DNA of 64,000 bases. It comes from Cocos nucifera (Eukaryota > Streptophyta > Magnoliopsida > Arecales > Arecaceae). Below the pieces are notes generated by a model. That model was not told the origin of the DNA and ran no database searches. It was given only the letters and a program-made list of their open reading frames with translations. This document shows positions 44,542 to 56,969 of this stretch, piece by piece. The number at the start of each line of letters is the position of its first letter. Positions within the stretch are counted from its first letter, which is position 1. The stretch spans positions 186,001 through 250,000 of the forward strand of contig QRFJ01003311.1 of the NCBI GenBank assembly GCA_006176705.1. The letters run 5' to 3'. A program made the position numbers and the translations under genes.

Positions 44542-47500
44542 AGTACATTATCTTACTGGACCCGAACAGGCCGAGGAGGAAGCAAGTAGTTGCTGCGCAA
44601 GATAATAATATGATAATCCCTTGCAACTTCTCAATTTATGATACTGCTACCTAGGTATTAGATACCAAAAATCCTTATCATATTTATAATTCGATGCAGA
44701 ATTTACATGTCAGTAAGAGATTTGATAAAGATGAGAGATTCCTAAATGTTGGAGATGGAAGATAAGTTCCAGTTCTAGCTTTAGGAATCATGAATCTTAT
44801 AATCAATTCTCATAGAGTTATTCTTAGTGATTATCACTTTTGTCCAAGTTTTTTATTGAATATAATTTCTGTAGGCCTTTTGGCCAAGAATAGTTATCGA
44901 TTTTCAATAAAAATAAATTTTTATGATATCATTTTGAATGATGTTATAGTTTACGTTGGATAATTAAATAATAAAATTTATCTATTGTCACAGCCTATTA
45001 ACATAGTCCAAACCTTCGATAAATGTACGAGAATATATGATATGTCAGATGTCTACCTTTGGCATTGTAGGCTAGGTCACATCAATAAGAATAGAATAAA
45101 TAGGTTGGCTCAAAATGAAATTTTTGAGGTTAGTGATTGTGAATCACTACCGACTTGTAAGTCTTGTCTTCTTAGGAAGATGATCAAGTTATCTTTAATT
45201 GAAAAGGATGAATGTGCCACTGAACTTCTAGGTCTAGTACATACTGATGTATGTAGACCCATGAGTACAAGTGCTAGAGATGGATATTTTTATTTCATAA
45301 TCTTCATAGATGATCTATCAAGGTATGGATATGTCTATTTAATGAAGCATAAGTCAGAGTCATTTGAAATGTTCAAACTATTCCATAATGAAGTAGAAAA
45401 GCAAACCAGGAAGAGTATTAAAACTCTTCGGTCTGATCGAGGGGTGAGTATCTTTTCAATGAATTTTTGATATATTTTGGAGAGAATAAGATTCTCTTCC
45501 AATGAACTCCTCCTAGAACACCATAGCATAATGGTGTGTCCAAAAGGAGGAATCAAACCCTTTTGGATATGGTTTGATCTATGATAGGGTTTGCCAGTCT
45601 GTCAATCTCTCTTTGGAGATTTATGCTTGAGTCAGCTTGTTATATTCTGAATAGAGTTTCGAGTAAGTCTGTTTCTAGAATGCCATATAAGATGTGGACA
45701 GGACGTAAGCCAGTACTCTCGCACCTTAGGATTTGAGGGTGTCTGACTTATGTCAAACATTTAATAATGGACAAGCTAGGACCTAGGTTTGACAAGTGTA
45801 GTTTTATAGCATATCCAAAAGAGACCAAAGGGTATTACTTCTACCTAGCTGATGAACAAAAGATGTTTGTTAGCCTTAAGGCAGTCTTTTTAGAAAGAAA
45901 GTTGCTTGGTGAAGGGACTAATGCCTCTAAGGTCGAGCTTGAGGAAGTTCAATAGGTGGAAGAACTGATACAAGTAGTTGAACTTGAATCGAATTTAATT
46001 CGATCAGACCTGGAGCCTACTGAACCTACACCCTTAAGGCGATCTGGTAGAGTACCTCATTAGCTAGATGATACTATGATTTCTTGGTTCAGAATGGTGA
46101 TCCTATCGAACTTGATTAGAACGATAAGAATCCGATCACCTACATGGATGCAATGTAGAGATCCGACTCTAAAAAATGGCTTGAGGCTATGAGATCCAAA
46201 ATGAAGTCCATGAAGATCAATGATGTATGAACATTGGTTGACCCACCTGAAGGGATAAAATTCATAGGATGTAAGTGGATCTTCAAAAAGAATAGAAGTG
46301 CAGATGAAAAGATGGAGATATATAAAGTCCATCTGGTAGCTAAGGGATATTGTCAACGTTATGGTATTGACTATGATGAGATATTTTCTCCTATGATAAT
46401 GCTCAAGTTCATTCAGATCATGCTTGCGATAGTATGCATCTGGACTATAAAATTTGACAAATAGATGTGAAAACAGCTTCCCTAAATGAAGAGCTAGATG
46501 AAGAAGTGTATATGATACAATCTGAAGGTTTCACATCCATAGATGAGTTTAGGGTATGCAAGCTTCAAAGATTCATTTATATACTACAGCAGGCATCTCA
46601 GAGTTGGAACATATATTTTGATAGGACGATCAAGATGTCTGGCTTCGTTAAGAATGAAGAAGAGCCCTGCATATATATAAGTGGGCTAATGGTCCAGCAA
46701 TTGTATTCTCCGTTCTGTATGTAGATGATATTCTCTTAATCGAGAATGACATCCCTACATTACAAGGAATAAAGATCTAGCTATCGTCACAGTTCTTCAT
46801 GAAGGATCTGGGAGAAGCTTCCTACATCCTAGAGATGAAGATCTATAGAGATAGATCTAAAAGATTGCTTGGGTAGTCCCAGTCTACGTACATAGACACT
46901 GTGCTAAAGAGGTTTAGTATGAAAAATTTTAAGAAGAGCTATCTACTGATAGACCATGAAATTTCTCTCTCAAAGAGAGATTATCTGACAATATCTCAAG
47001 AGAGAGAGCATATGAGTAGAATTCTATATGCTTCGATAGTAGGTTATATCATGTACGCCATGACATGTACGAGACCAAATATGGCATACTCACTAGGGAT
47101 GGTGAGTAGATACCAATTTGATCCAGAAGAAAACTATTGAAAGGTAGTTAAAATTATCCTAAAGTATTTAAAAAATACTAAGGATCAGTGGCTTGTTTAT
47201 GGTGAATCAGACTTGAAACTTGTGGGGTTTACAGACTCCAGTTTTCAATCTGATTATGATGATAGCAAGAGTATGTCGGGATATATGTTTATCCATAATG
47301 ATGGAGCTATCTACTGAAAAAAATTCTAAGTAGCACATCATGATCGATTTAGTATGCAAGGTGGAGTATATTGCTGCATCAGATGCTACCAAAGAAGCGG
47401 TATGGCTGAAGAAGTTCATCACCGAGCTCAGAGTAGTACCCTCTCTTGATGGTCCAGTTTTGCTTTTCTACAACAGTTCTAGATCCATTGCTCAAGCGAA

Positions 47501-47687
47501 AGAACTAAAAGCACACCAGCAGATGAAGCATATTCTATGCCACTTCTACCTTATCTGGGAGATAATGGATCAAGGTGACGTCATTGATCTTCAAAAGATC
47601 GACAAGAAGGAGAACTTGACCGACCCATTCACTAAAGCCATTACGATGAAGGAGTTTGATAACTTCAAGTTGAAGATGGGTATATGA
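44542..47687 (+). pseudogene. pol: A pol: protease, integrase, reverse transcriptase, RNase H
   Basis: A copia pol with about a dozen stops. The protease region (44640-44980) is eroded. Integrase at 44985-45470 is one open frame with a complete HHCC region (YLWHCRLGHINKN and CKSCLLRKM) and core VHTDVCRPM and TLRSDRG; frameshifts follow. Further on lie LGPRFDKCSFIAYPKETKGY (45770) and reverse transcriptase from 46170 (EGIKFIGCKWIFKKNR, VHLVAKGYCQRYGID). The YVDD box survives near 46722 in a different frame from the preceding segment. RNase H begins near 47215 and ends in 47340-47687 (VEYIAASDATKEAVW and HQQMKHILCHFYLIWE). The stop at 47687 precedes the polypurine tract by 20 bp. Confidence 0.85.
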
Positions 47688-47706
47688 TACTGCACCGATT
47701 GGCTTT

Positions 47707-47722
47707 AGGCCAAGTGAGAGAT
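47707..47722 (+). other. A polypurine tract
   Basis: AGGCCAAGTGAGAGAT directly precedes the 3' LTR start TATTAGAAATAG. It corresponds to the tracts of B and E. Confidence 0.8.
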
Positions 47723-49942
47723 TATTAGAAATAGTATCCCAAAGCCAATCGTCTGCCTATTGATGATTGAGCTATTTCATATAACTATATATGAATTATT
47801 AATTGAATAAAAGTTATTCTGGCTTTTTCATCATAAATCTTTCATCTTCTAATGAACTTCTATCTATTATGATGAAGTCTTTAGGATTATTTAGAATCGA
47901 CAAAAGAGGATTTATCATTTAGTCCTTAAATAAGTTTGCAATCAAATGATATATTGTTACCAAGGATGATAATATTTATCGAGTATAGGTCATTGTGTGC
48001 CATAAAGATTGGTTGTCCTCTTAATCAAGAAGTATAGAGATACTGGTATGACGTGCATGTGAGATGTAGGAATACATCTGCACTGAACGTGACCAACTTC
48101 AGAGCTTTTCTACTGTCAAGAATTGCTTTGATAGAATATGGGCGTAAGTATCCCTCCAACCTGAGATCACAATAGTGACTTTCAAGCAACTCACTGTGCT
48201 TTGGTGCCGGACTATCTTAATTTCTAATTCAGTGATGAAAGATTTCTGGGTGCAATTAAGTACTTGAGAAGTCAATGCATGAGTCAAGATGGGATTGACC
48301 ACTCCTAGACTTAGGAACTATGTTCAATAGTATTTCAATTTAGTAAAGTATTGGCCAGGATAGTCCTTATGAGGGGTCATAGGACTAATTGCTTTGAGAT
48401 ATGATTTGGATGTATCTTCCAGGGTTGACAGTTAAACCTTGAGTCATCCTATGCACAGTGGTCAAAGGGATAAATTATATAGTAACTATATTCATGTAGA
48501 TTCTGAAAGTTTCGAGTGCACTATTCGACCTATCCAGATGTCGGGTACCATTGCTAGATGGTTACTTCGATTAGTTCTGAAAAATGGTTCCTGTGCTATC
48601 GACTTAGGTTTGAACCTACAGGGTCACACACACTAGAGGTTCCTATCCGATCTAATAGCTGATCAAGAGAAGGTTGATTAGTGATTTGATCACTAATTAA
48701 CTCAATTTGATTGAGTGATTATTTTTGAATCAAGACCAATTGAATGTGATTCATTTGGATTTGACCCGATTAGGTTATAAGATGATCTAATTATTAAGGA
48801 AATTTAATATCTAATTTGATTAGAGGTTTGGCTTGATTAATTCTTGATTTAATTAGGATTTAACTAAGCCAAATTAAGCCTAAATAAGTTGAGTTTAATC
48901 TGGTCTAATTGGGCCTAGTCAAATTAGTTTGGATTGGATCTTAATTGGATAAAGTTTGAAAGACTATTTTGACTAGTCTTACGCACCACATTACCCTAAT
49001 CTTGCACCATCCTTTTCTTCATGAGAATTGAGGATTCTCATGAAGAAATCCACATGCAAGAGGGCGCACGCCCTTCCTTTCTCATGCCTCATATAGATAA
49101 GATAGGCTGGTTGTTATTCAAATTCAAAGGAGTTTGAGTTTGAATGAATAAGCCAGCCATCTTATCTAAAACCCTCATGCCTCCCATGTTTGTGCGCACA
49201 TATAAAATCTGATTTTATGGATGTGCACAAGGAGAGAAGGTGAGAATGTGAAGAAGAAAAGAAAAGAGAGAAAAGAAGGAAGAGAGAAGAGAAAAGGTTT
49301 CTTTACATGCATGAACCCCTCCTCCTCTACGTGAGAAATCCAAACAAAAGAAAAAGAGTTCTAGGCGCAAAGGGTTTTGGGTGAGAGTATACCCTAGAAT
49401 CTATCTAAGATTTGGGATTTTGATCTATGAGTTATGAGGGTCGTGACCTCATAGATCCAATCAGAAGACCTCTTCTTCATCATCTTCTACGTTGACTGGG
49501 ATCCGGAATGTCCGAAGATCCTATGAAGAAGATCAAAGGAGTTTGATCTACATCAGCCATTGAAGACTTCTATTTGAGCTAGCACTCGAGAGAAGTTGAT
49601 TAGGATCTGGGCCTCATGTGGATTATCCGTGAAGGCCAGACATATGTGTGGCTACATCACGGAGATCAGATCTACATCGAGAAGATCAGATTGTGGAGAT
49701 CATCTATCTACGAAAAGATAACGTATTCTGAATACATAGAAATAGTAAAATAGTTTTACTATACTTGCTATTTTATTTTTTAGATATGCATGCATATATG
49801 ATACATTAGATTCTGATTGTATAGGGTTTTTATATTAGATCTGTAGTTCTTATTATTAATTTGATTAATGATAGTTTTCATTGCGTATGATTTTTGAAAA
49901 TGTTTTCGAAAGTAGAGCTAGAAATCCTGCATGTTTCCTTCA
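47723..49942 (+). repeat. A 3' LTR
   Basis: The 2220-bp LTR begins TATTAGAAATAGTATCCC, eroded from TGTTGGGAATAG, and ends TTTCCTTCA. It is followed by cgaag, matching tgaag before 20109 at four of five bases. An inverted repeat CATGAGAAT-tgagg-ATTCTCATG lies near 49019-49041; the 5' LTR copy has decayed. Confidence 0.9.
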
Positions 49943-50851
49943 CGAAGTTGCCCAAAGAACAACTCAAGCAAGTTAGTAAACCACTGGTCAAAATCTTAGA
50001 TGATTCAGTAGTGGTTGAAGGCAAGATAGAACTGCCTGTGACCATAGGAAAATCACCTTAGCAAGCTACCATGCTCCTCAAGTTCCTCATAATCCAAATA
50101 TCCTTAGCATACAATGCGATCCTATGGTGACCTAGATTGAGTGTGCTAAGAGCGATAGTCTCAATGTACCCCTGCTCGTCCGTTTTCCAACCAAGAATGG
50201 GGTTAGAGAGATGAGACTAGATCAGGTACTGGCTAGGCATTGCTTCATGGCCACAATCCAAGGAAATAAGCCTAAGGAAACCTTACCAATCGAAGAGCTA
50301 GATTTAAGGGAAGATGAAGACAAAAGCTAAAGTGAGCAAGTAGTAAAGTTCGTTGAGATGAAGATAAGGGACAATCCAAACTGATTCTTAAAGATCATAG
50401 GTCAGTTACCTGGGAACCTCACAGAGTGGCTGATCGGATCTCTTCAATCAAAAATTGGTATGATCATAACTGAATTCGGTTGATGCCCAGAGGTGAGGAG
50501 GAGATGACATTATTAAGCGATGGTGGTGTTTAAGCTCCATGTAGGCCGCAATATGAAGGCCAACAATGGCTACATGCTTGCAAAAATCATGGAAGTAGAT
50601 TAGCGCATTGCCAAAATGAAGGAGGCTTTCGACGAATTTGCCACACTACCAGATAAGAAATCATTCTTGACAAGATCCGAAGATGCCAGAAAGTGATCTC
50701 GATAGAATCTAGGCCCACTAGGAAATTCCAAAATGGACTATGCATGAATTCAAACTACCAACACATGAGTATATTTAGGCCAGTGATCATCCAGAGTACA
50801 AGTCACTCACTTACAAGATCACTCAACTAGGGACCAACCCTTCAGAGACCC
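49943..50851 (+). pseudogene. pol: Tat-like Ty3 pol fragment
   Basis: Degenerate plus-strand coding sequence, the oldest layer of the window. The frame from 49943 reads LPKEQLKQVSKPLVKILDDS, then VVEGKIELPVTIGKSP followed by a stop, QATMLLKFLIIQ and AYNAIL. This is the pattern I recognise between protease and reverse transcriptase in Tat-group Ty3 elements. After a shift, LARHCFMATIQGNKPKETLP and EELDLREDEDKS (50235-50330) and PGNLTEWLIGSLQS continue it. After about 50460 I cannot follow the frame. It is cut on the left by A and on the right by TG2. It lacks any readable reverse transcriptase motif, so it is a relic. Confidence 0.6.
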
Positions 50852-51291
50852 TGATAATTACCATAAATTCACTAATAAAAATATTATTTATGAATTAATT
50901 TATCTTTATATTTTAAGAATTAATATTTTATTTATCTTTTTTAAAAAAATGATTATAAATAAAAAGAGCTCATTCTTTTGGTTCAAATAAAATAAATTTG
51001 GAGCAAATCTGATTTAAAACGGATCCTGTACGAAGATTCAAAAAAAAAGAAAAGAAAAAAAAAATAAATAAAACTGGCTAGGTTGGTTTGGCTCAGCTGA
51101 CTTGCCCAAAAACCCAGCTTAGCACCTATAACTGATTCGCCCAAACCAGAGGCCCAGCGCCCGCTAGCCCATAGTGCAAGTCCAGCCCGCCCGTAAAAGC
51201 CAGCCCAGCCCTCTCCCCTCTAGCCTGATGTCACCTTAGTATTAACAAACCATGCAGTCCATAATGGACTGGTGATTGACGCAGTACGTAT

Positions 51292-51308
51292 GGACCCTTA
51301 AAGGGTCC
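51292..51308. other. 17-base palindrome in TG LTRs
   Basis: GGACCCTTAAAGGGTCC: eight-base arms around one central base. An exact copy is at 57415-57431, and one-mismatch copies are in TG1 at 1475-1491 and 6912-6928. All four LTRs keep it, while neighbouring bases vary. Confidence 0.65.
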
Positions 51309-51459
51309 ATCAAAAATATCACACGGCATTTAGGGGTAAAATGGTAATTTTGGATGGTGTGACAAGCTCTAATTCATCATGGTCTTCGGCACACCTGGTT
51401 CATAGGGTTCACAACATAATAAAAGTGCGATCGTATAGTTCAGAAGGCTTCTGGTGAAG

Positions 51460-51690
51460 ATCCAATAGTCCGGCCGATTTCCTGATTTGATTCGAAGGTC
51501 TCCAGCTCCCCACTGCACCATCCGACGGTTCCAAATGATCCAGGCGACAATCCAATGGCCAAATCACACCCAGAATTTGATCCAATGGTCGATGGAAGCT
51601 CCTGACATTGATTTAAACACCCACTATGCCATCCAATGGCCAAAACAACTTCGTTAAGCTCGATCCGATAGCTAGAATTTATTCCAACTT
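51460..51690. repeat. Short-word repeat cluster in TG2 LTR
   Basis: About eight copies of a degenerate word near ATCC(A/G)A(T/C)GGCC in 230 bp, for example CATCCGACGGTTC, AATCCAATGGCC, GATCCAATGGTCG and CATCCAATGGCC. A similar cluster is in the 3' LTR (57575-57800) and, in reverse, in the TG1 LTRs. Confidence 0.5.
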
Positions 51691-52475
51691 AATTTGGACT
51701 GATTAATAAGGTTTTTTGGTATTTTTTGAGCCTGTAGATTCCCATCTGATGGCTAGAAGAACAAAAGACTTACAGAACATGATCCTGGCAGTCTTTTAAT
51801 TTGAATTTCATTAGGATTCCTCCTTGCACAAGATTTTACGTATCTTTTTGGTCCCATATTGCCTGACAACAAAGGAACCTCTTCTCCAGCAACTATTTAA
51901 ACACCTTCAGACTAACAGAATCAATTCATCTTCGATCAGGAGAAGCTATGGTATAGGATAGAGATCGAGTTTGGAATAATGGTTGCTTCGAGGTAGACGG
52001 TGCCGAGAGGAACAGCTGGTCTTCTACACCATATCAATGCCAATGCCAATCCAAGATTAAGATCAACACTAGTTTTTACTTTCTTTTCCTATCTTTTTAA
52101 TTTCATATATTTAAATTTTAAATTTTAATTTTAATTAACATAAATTTTATTTTTCTGCTCTTTAAATTCATGCTTTTTACTTTTATTGCTCTTTAATTTT
52201 ATTGCTAGTAGATCTTAATACCAAATTTATTTTTTTATACTATTTAAATTTTTATTATTTATTTTTATTATAATTTTAAATTTTATTTTTTAACTTTAAT
52301 TTTATTTTTTTAAAAAAAAATTAAAAAAATAAAGATTTCAAATCAAAGCACTATCTTTCCTATGGATTCGATCCGATTCACTACTTTTTATATATTTTAA
52401 ATTATTTTAAAAAATTAAAATTAAACTAATAAATATGGTGTCTTAACGACAACATCATGTTCTTATCAAAGTTTT

Positions 52476-52493
52476 TGATGCCGTTATCGAAAA
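52476..52493 (+). other. TG2 primer binding site, eroded
   Basis: TGATGCCGTTATCGAAAA corresponds position by position to the tRNA-Asp complement seen in TG1, with about six differences, nearly all G-to-A or C-to-T. It lies seven bases from the LTR end. Confidence 0.65.
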
Positions 52494-53711
52494 AGACATG
52501 GATATTAAAATTTTAATTTCTTTAATTTTTTATAAATAAATTATAAATAATTTTTGATTTTTATTGCTCACTGACTTTTTCTTATTTATTATGTAGAAAA
52601 AATAAAAAAAAGTTAGGACAAGGAGGAAAGCTTCCAATCCTATTTGGTGAAATCAATTCTAAATCCTAAATCTCTTTCTTTTTTTATTTATTATTTATTT
52701 TATTTTTAAATTAATTTAAAAATATCCATTTAAATCTAATTAAAGGCTTCATGACAAGAGTAGAAATCCTAACTGCTTAGAGCACCCATCATATTAGTTT
52801 TATTTTTATTTTTTTTATGATCGCTGGAGATGAGGTGAGCATCTCAGCTTCAATTAATTTTATGCATCTAATTTAGTTGCATAGAACTTCTTATCTGAAG
52901 GTGATTGTGCATATTTATTTTTAAATTAATTTAAGAGTATAACCTATTAAATAAGATAAGATGGAGATTTGATCATTCTTTCTTAGCTCATAAATAACCA
53001 ACCAACATTTCTCATTGATCTAAGCCTTTAATTTTAAAATTAATTAGATATCAACTCTAGAAACTCAAGCTCATTAGGGTAAGAAATTCTAAGAGTTGAA
53101 TCAGATTAGGGTTAGCCAGTTTAACTGATGTCTAAGGCAAGTGGTTCAAGGACTGCATCCTAAAGAAAGATGGTTACTTAATTGGTTCTGTTAGCTTATT
53201 TGGCCAAAATAATTAATGTCTAAGAAAAATAATGGAAGGACTTCCACGAATCTTATACTTATTTGGCCAGTTGAGTGGCTGATCTTACACTTGGGGAGCT
53301 TGAAGGTGATCTTGATAGTTTGGAGCTATCTAGATCTAGGACAACCCTTAGTCAGGATTGATTGCCTAACTTGATTGTTAACTAAAATATCAAACCTAAT
53401 CAAAACTAATTCTTCTCTCTCTCTTCTTAGCTCTAGAACTCCTGAGGATCTCTTTTTTAGAACTCTTTTCTCTTTCTTCTTCTTTTCTCCTTCAAAAATA
53501 AAATAAAATAAAATTAATTAAATTAAATTAAATTAAAAATAATAAAATCATAAAAAAATTTAAAAAATAAAATAATTAAAAAAATTAAAAAAAAATTTGA
53601 ATCACACATTAGGGTTGCATTAGTACATGCACGGTAGGAGATCATTTTTCTAACCTAGTTGAACCTAATCCTGAAATTAAACGGCTGATCCATATTAAAC
53701 TAGATAATCAA
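52494..53711 (+). other. TG2 leader region
   Basis: A non-coding leader of 1.2 kb, matching the TG1 leader in reverse. It holds A/T-rich simple tracts, the leader module (53126-53270) and an AAATT/AAAAT repeat tract at about 53500-53600. Confidence 0.6.
53126..53270 (+). promoter_or_regulatory. Leader module, two units (TG2)
   Basis: Unit 1 runs from GATGTCTAAGGCAAGTGG to GCTTATTTGGCC; unit 2 runs from AATGTCTAAGAAAAAT to ACTTATTTGGCCAG. Both are eroded by C-to-T changes relative to TG1. The spacing is the same as in TG1. Confidence 0.65.
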
Positions 53712-55734
53712 ATGGCTAAAAATCATGGAGAACCACCTAGACAAATGAAAAATATTTTATTCCTTCCATCTATAACCCATCGACTTGTATCCACTTGCCT
53801 GATATTCCTACAACACACTATGAAATCAAGCTAACCACAATCCAGATGCTTCCATCCTTCTCTGGGAATACCAATGAAAATCCTTACAAGCATTTGGATG
53901 AGTTTTTAGAAATCTGCTCTATGATGAAGATTCAAAATTTAATTGATGATGCCCTTAGACTAATCTTATTCTCTTTTTTACTAAAAGATAAATCCAAGTA
54001 CTGACTTGGCACAATAGAGAGACCAATCCAAACTTGGGTTGAATTGCAACATGAATTTCTTAAAAAATTTTATCACATAGGCTGAACCAACACCATGAGG
54101 CGAGCCATCACTGAATTTGCTCAGCTTCCAGGGGAACAAATTCATAAGTCATGAGAGAGACTTAAGAAATTTTTTAGAAAATGCCCACATCATGGTCTAT
54201 CTAAGTGACAAATTATTCAAGCTTTCTATGAGAATTTAGGAGATCAATATAGATAGATGGTAGATGCATTCTATGGAGATGTATTTATGAATAAAAGCGA
54301 GGATAAAGCCTATACCTTATTTGAAATTTTAAGTGAATACTCAATTAATCATGTTTTATTATCTTTCTACCAAAAGCAGACAGGAATCTATGATCCAGAC
54401 TCTAGTTCTAAGACTAACTTGAACCTGATAAATAAAGTGGACCTTCTTACCCAAAAATTAGATCAATTTCTAACCCTCGGTCAACAATCTCCTGTACAAT
54501 ATACATCATCTTTTAAGTATTAAGAGATTTGTTCTATCTATGCTAGCCCAGTCCATCATGTGAGTGAATGTCCTATATAATTGCATAATTTTCATCTTTC
54601 ATCTAAGAACAAGTTCAAGCTGTATAAGACTACTCCAAATCGATCAATGATCCATTTTCAAATATATATAACCCAGACTGGAGAAACCATCCTAATTTTT
54701 TTTGGAGATCGCAACAGACTCAAGCTCAGACCCAAACTCCACCAGTACAAAATTATCAAAATAGACCCCAATACCAAAACTATGCCTATAATAGAGGTCA
54801 ACCTAATCAGTCTTTTCAGCTACCGCATTATAATCAGCCCTCATACCCACCTTCTCAGCAGACCAATCTAGTCGATAATAGATTTAATCAACTACAATAA
54901 TTAATTCTAACTCAACAATAATCTATCGCTAGACTAGAAGCTCAAATAAGATAATTAGTTGAGTCTACTATAAAGAGACAACTAGGTCAATTATCGAGGC
55001 AATCGATTCTTATAAACAACCCATCTAATATCTATCAACCACCTGGATTCAGTCATTAATTCAATATTCCACCTAAGAATCCCCAATTTGAGAATGCCAG
55101 AGTAGTTTCTAAGCTTAGAAATGGTAGGATTCTTAAGAACTTATATCAAGACCAGGTGATAGAGACTAGTACTGATGCTAGCCAAAACAAAAATTTAGAA
55201 AAAAAGATTAGTATTGAGACTAACCACATAGAAGAACCTGAGTACGAAACTAGTACTAATGCTAGTTCTCATTTAAATGAGACAAACAAAGGAAAAAAGA
55301 GAGTAGATGATTTATCTAAGACTTATAAACCTAAAGTTCTATTCCCTTTAGTCCTACAAGCCTGTTCTTTTTACAAAAACCAAGGGACATGCAATGAAAA
55401 GCCAATAGAAGTGTTTAAACAAGATCATATTAATTTATCTCTACAATTGAAGCCACCTTTAGTCATATCTAAATTTGAATGTTTAGAACTAAAAGATACC
55501 CTCCCAGTATCCATTGTATCAAACTTAACTCCTAATTCAAAAACTCAATTCAAGAGTATTTTAGAAGAATAAATAGGAGAAATTCTTAATAAACAAGTAT
55601 CTAAGATTGGGATCATGAATTATCTTTCCATAATTAATAATGATTTTATTAATAAAGGGATCATAAGCCATTTTTCTAAGATTGGCAATTCAAAATCATT
55701 AGAATTTATCAATCTTGTATTTGACACGGGATAG
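53712..55734 (+). pseudogene. gag: TG2 gag
   Basis: Damaged capsid polyprotein of an Athila-type Ty3 element, about 670 codons. A likely start is ATG at 53712 (MAKNHGEPPRQM); a frameshift follows near 53760. The capsid core at 53795-54004 has MLPSFSGNTNENPYKHLDEF, LEICSMMKIQ and ALRLILFSFLLKDKSKY. The same frame continues past stops near 54001, 54082 and 54152 through KCPHHGLSK to MVDAFYGDVFMNKSEDKAY (54257). Then come LDQFLTLGQQSPVQY, a zinc-knuckle remnant near 54540 and a Q/N/Y-rich part in a shifted frame (54581-54871). The last section, 55156-55572, is open and acidic. It ends at 55734 in FDTG followed by TAG. There is no downstream protease or polymerase. Confidence 0.82.
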
Positions 55735-56956
55735 ATAAGCTGCATTGTATCTGACTGAAGATGGTAAATTTATCACTTGTTGAGAGATAACCCAATATTT
55801 ATTTTTTCTTGCATCTAATTTATCTTTTTAGTTTACTTTCTTTTTAGGTTATATTGAATAAGTTGAAGGGAGAGCCAAATTTTCAAACCCATATTGGACC
55901 ACCAACATGTTGAGTCAAATGTATTGTTTTCTATTCTTTACAATATCCTTTATTTTTTCTTCTCCATTGAGGATAATATTGATTAAGTTAGGAGGAAAGA
56001 ATTATAAAAATTTTAAAATTTTTAAAGTCCTCAAAGAAGTTAGTATCTAGCATTTAGACACCCGATTAACCTTAAGAATTAAGTTGAATCAAGTATTTTT
56101 TTTAAAATAAATTGATACATAAATCAAAAAATTTATGAGATATTGAGGGATCAAGTAATAAAAAAATTCAATAAAGAGTTAAGTCTATAATATAAATATT
56201 TTTTTTGAGCATTTCTAATTTTTTTCTACCAACATCAAAGAAGAGTATACTTTTTATGGACTTATGTTGGATAACTATATATTTCTTCATAAAAAAATAA
56301 TAATTTTAAAATAAAATAATTTTCAAGTACTTCTCATTAAGTAATCAAGCTTCTTTGCTTGAGCAAGCATTAAATTTTGCATCAAAAGATGGAAAGGGCA
56401 AAGAAGCTTATTGCAAAGCTAGTCTTAACTTATAGCCTATTTGATTCGAGCTAGTAAGCCCAAGAAATATTTTATACCTAGTGCCCTAAAGTTAACTGGT
56501 TTAAGAGTCATTGGCCCAAGACTCACTACATGAATCAAATAGAAAGCTTAAAGGACTAAGACACTAAATAGTGGTACAATGTAAAAAAAATATTAGTTTT
56601 CCATCGATAATTGGATACCATTGTCTAAATAAGTAGTGACATTCATGTCAAAAAATGGGCAATATGAATAAAAAAATATCAATAAATGAAGGTGAAAGTA
56701 ATAATTTACTTGCCCATATGAAAGTTTAAATAATTTTGAGATAAAGATACGTCAATTTAGAAAAAAGTTTAAAAATGTTTAGTGTTCTTCACTTAATTTT
56801 CATATTGATAAGTACTAATACTTCGATGGCATACCTCACTTATGCTTTAATGAATATCAATGGCCATTTTGAAAATTACTCAAGTAAATTCAAAATTCCA
56901 GCCTTAAAAGGTATCTAAACCTAAATTCTTTCTTTACTCGAGGATGAGTAAAGCTT
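55735..56956 (+). other. TG2 3' untranslated region
   Basis: About 1.2 kb without a gene. It has eroded copies of the Athila 3' motifs: CACTTGTTGAGAGATAACCC (55774-55793) and CATTGAGGATAATATTGATT (55963-55982). The final part, TTTACTCGAGGATGAGTAAA, stands before the polypurine tract as in TG1. Confidence 0.65.
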
Positions 56957-56969
56957 AAGTTGGAAGGTG
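56957..56969 (+). other. TG2 polypurine tract
   Basis: AAGTTGGAAGGTG directly before the 3' LTR start TGATAATTACC. It corresponds to AAGTTGGGGGGTG in TG1. Confidence 0.8.

Larger units (their letters stand above)
20109..49942 (+). mobile_element. Copia element A, split by D and E
   Basis: A Ty1/copia element on the plus strand whose own length is about 10.5 kb; the rest is the nested pair D and E at 24584-43958. LTRs are 20109-22305 and 47723-49942, with flanks tgaag and cgaag. Primer site, long leader, gag, pol and polypurine tract are in the expected order. The gag gene is interrupted after the codons for CIML; the same gag resumes at 43959 beyond element D, whose target duplication is atgct. 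The element is closely related to B in gag and pol. Its LTRs start TGTTGGGAATAG and differ from B LTRs mainly by scattered substitutions, so A and B are subfamilies of one group. Confidence 0.9.
50852..52468 (+). repeat. TG2 5' LTR
   Basis: The 1617-bp LTR contains the palindrome GGACCCTTAAAGGGTCC (51292-51308) and a cluster of ATCC(A/G)ATGGCC-like words (51460-51690). A possible core promoter is the CTATTTAAACACC block near 51894. Confidence 0.9.
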
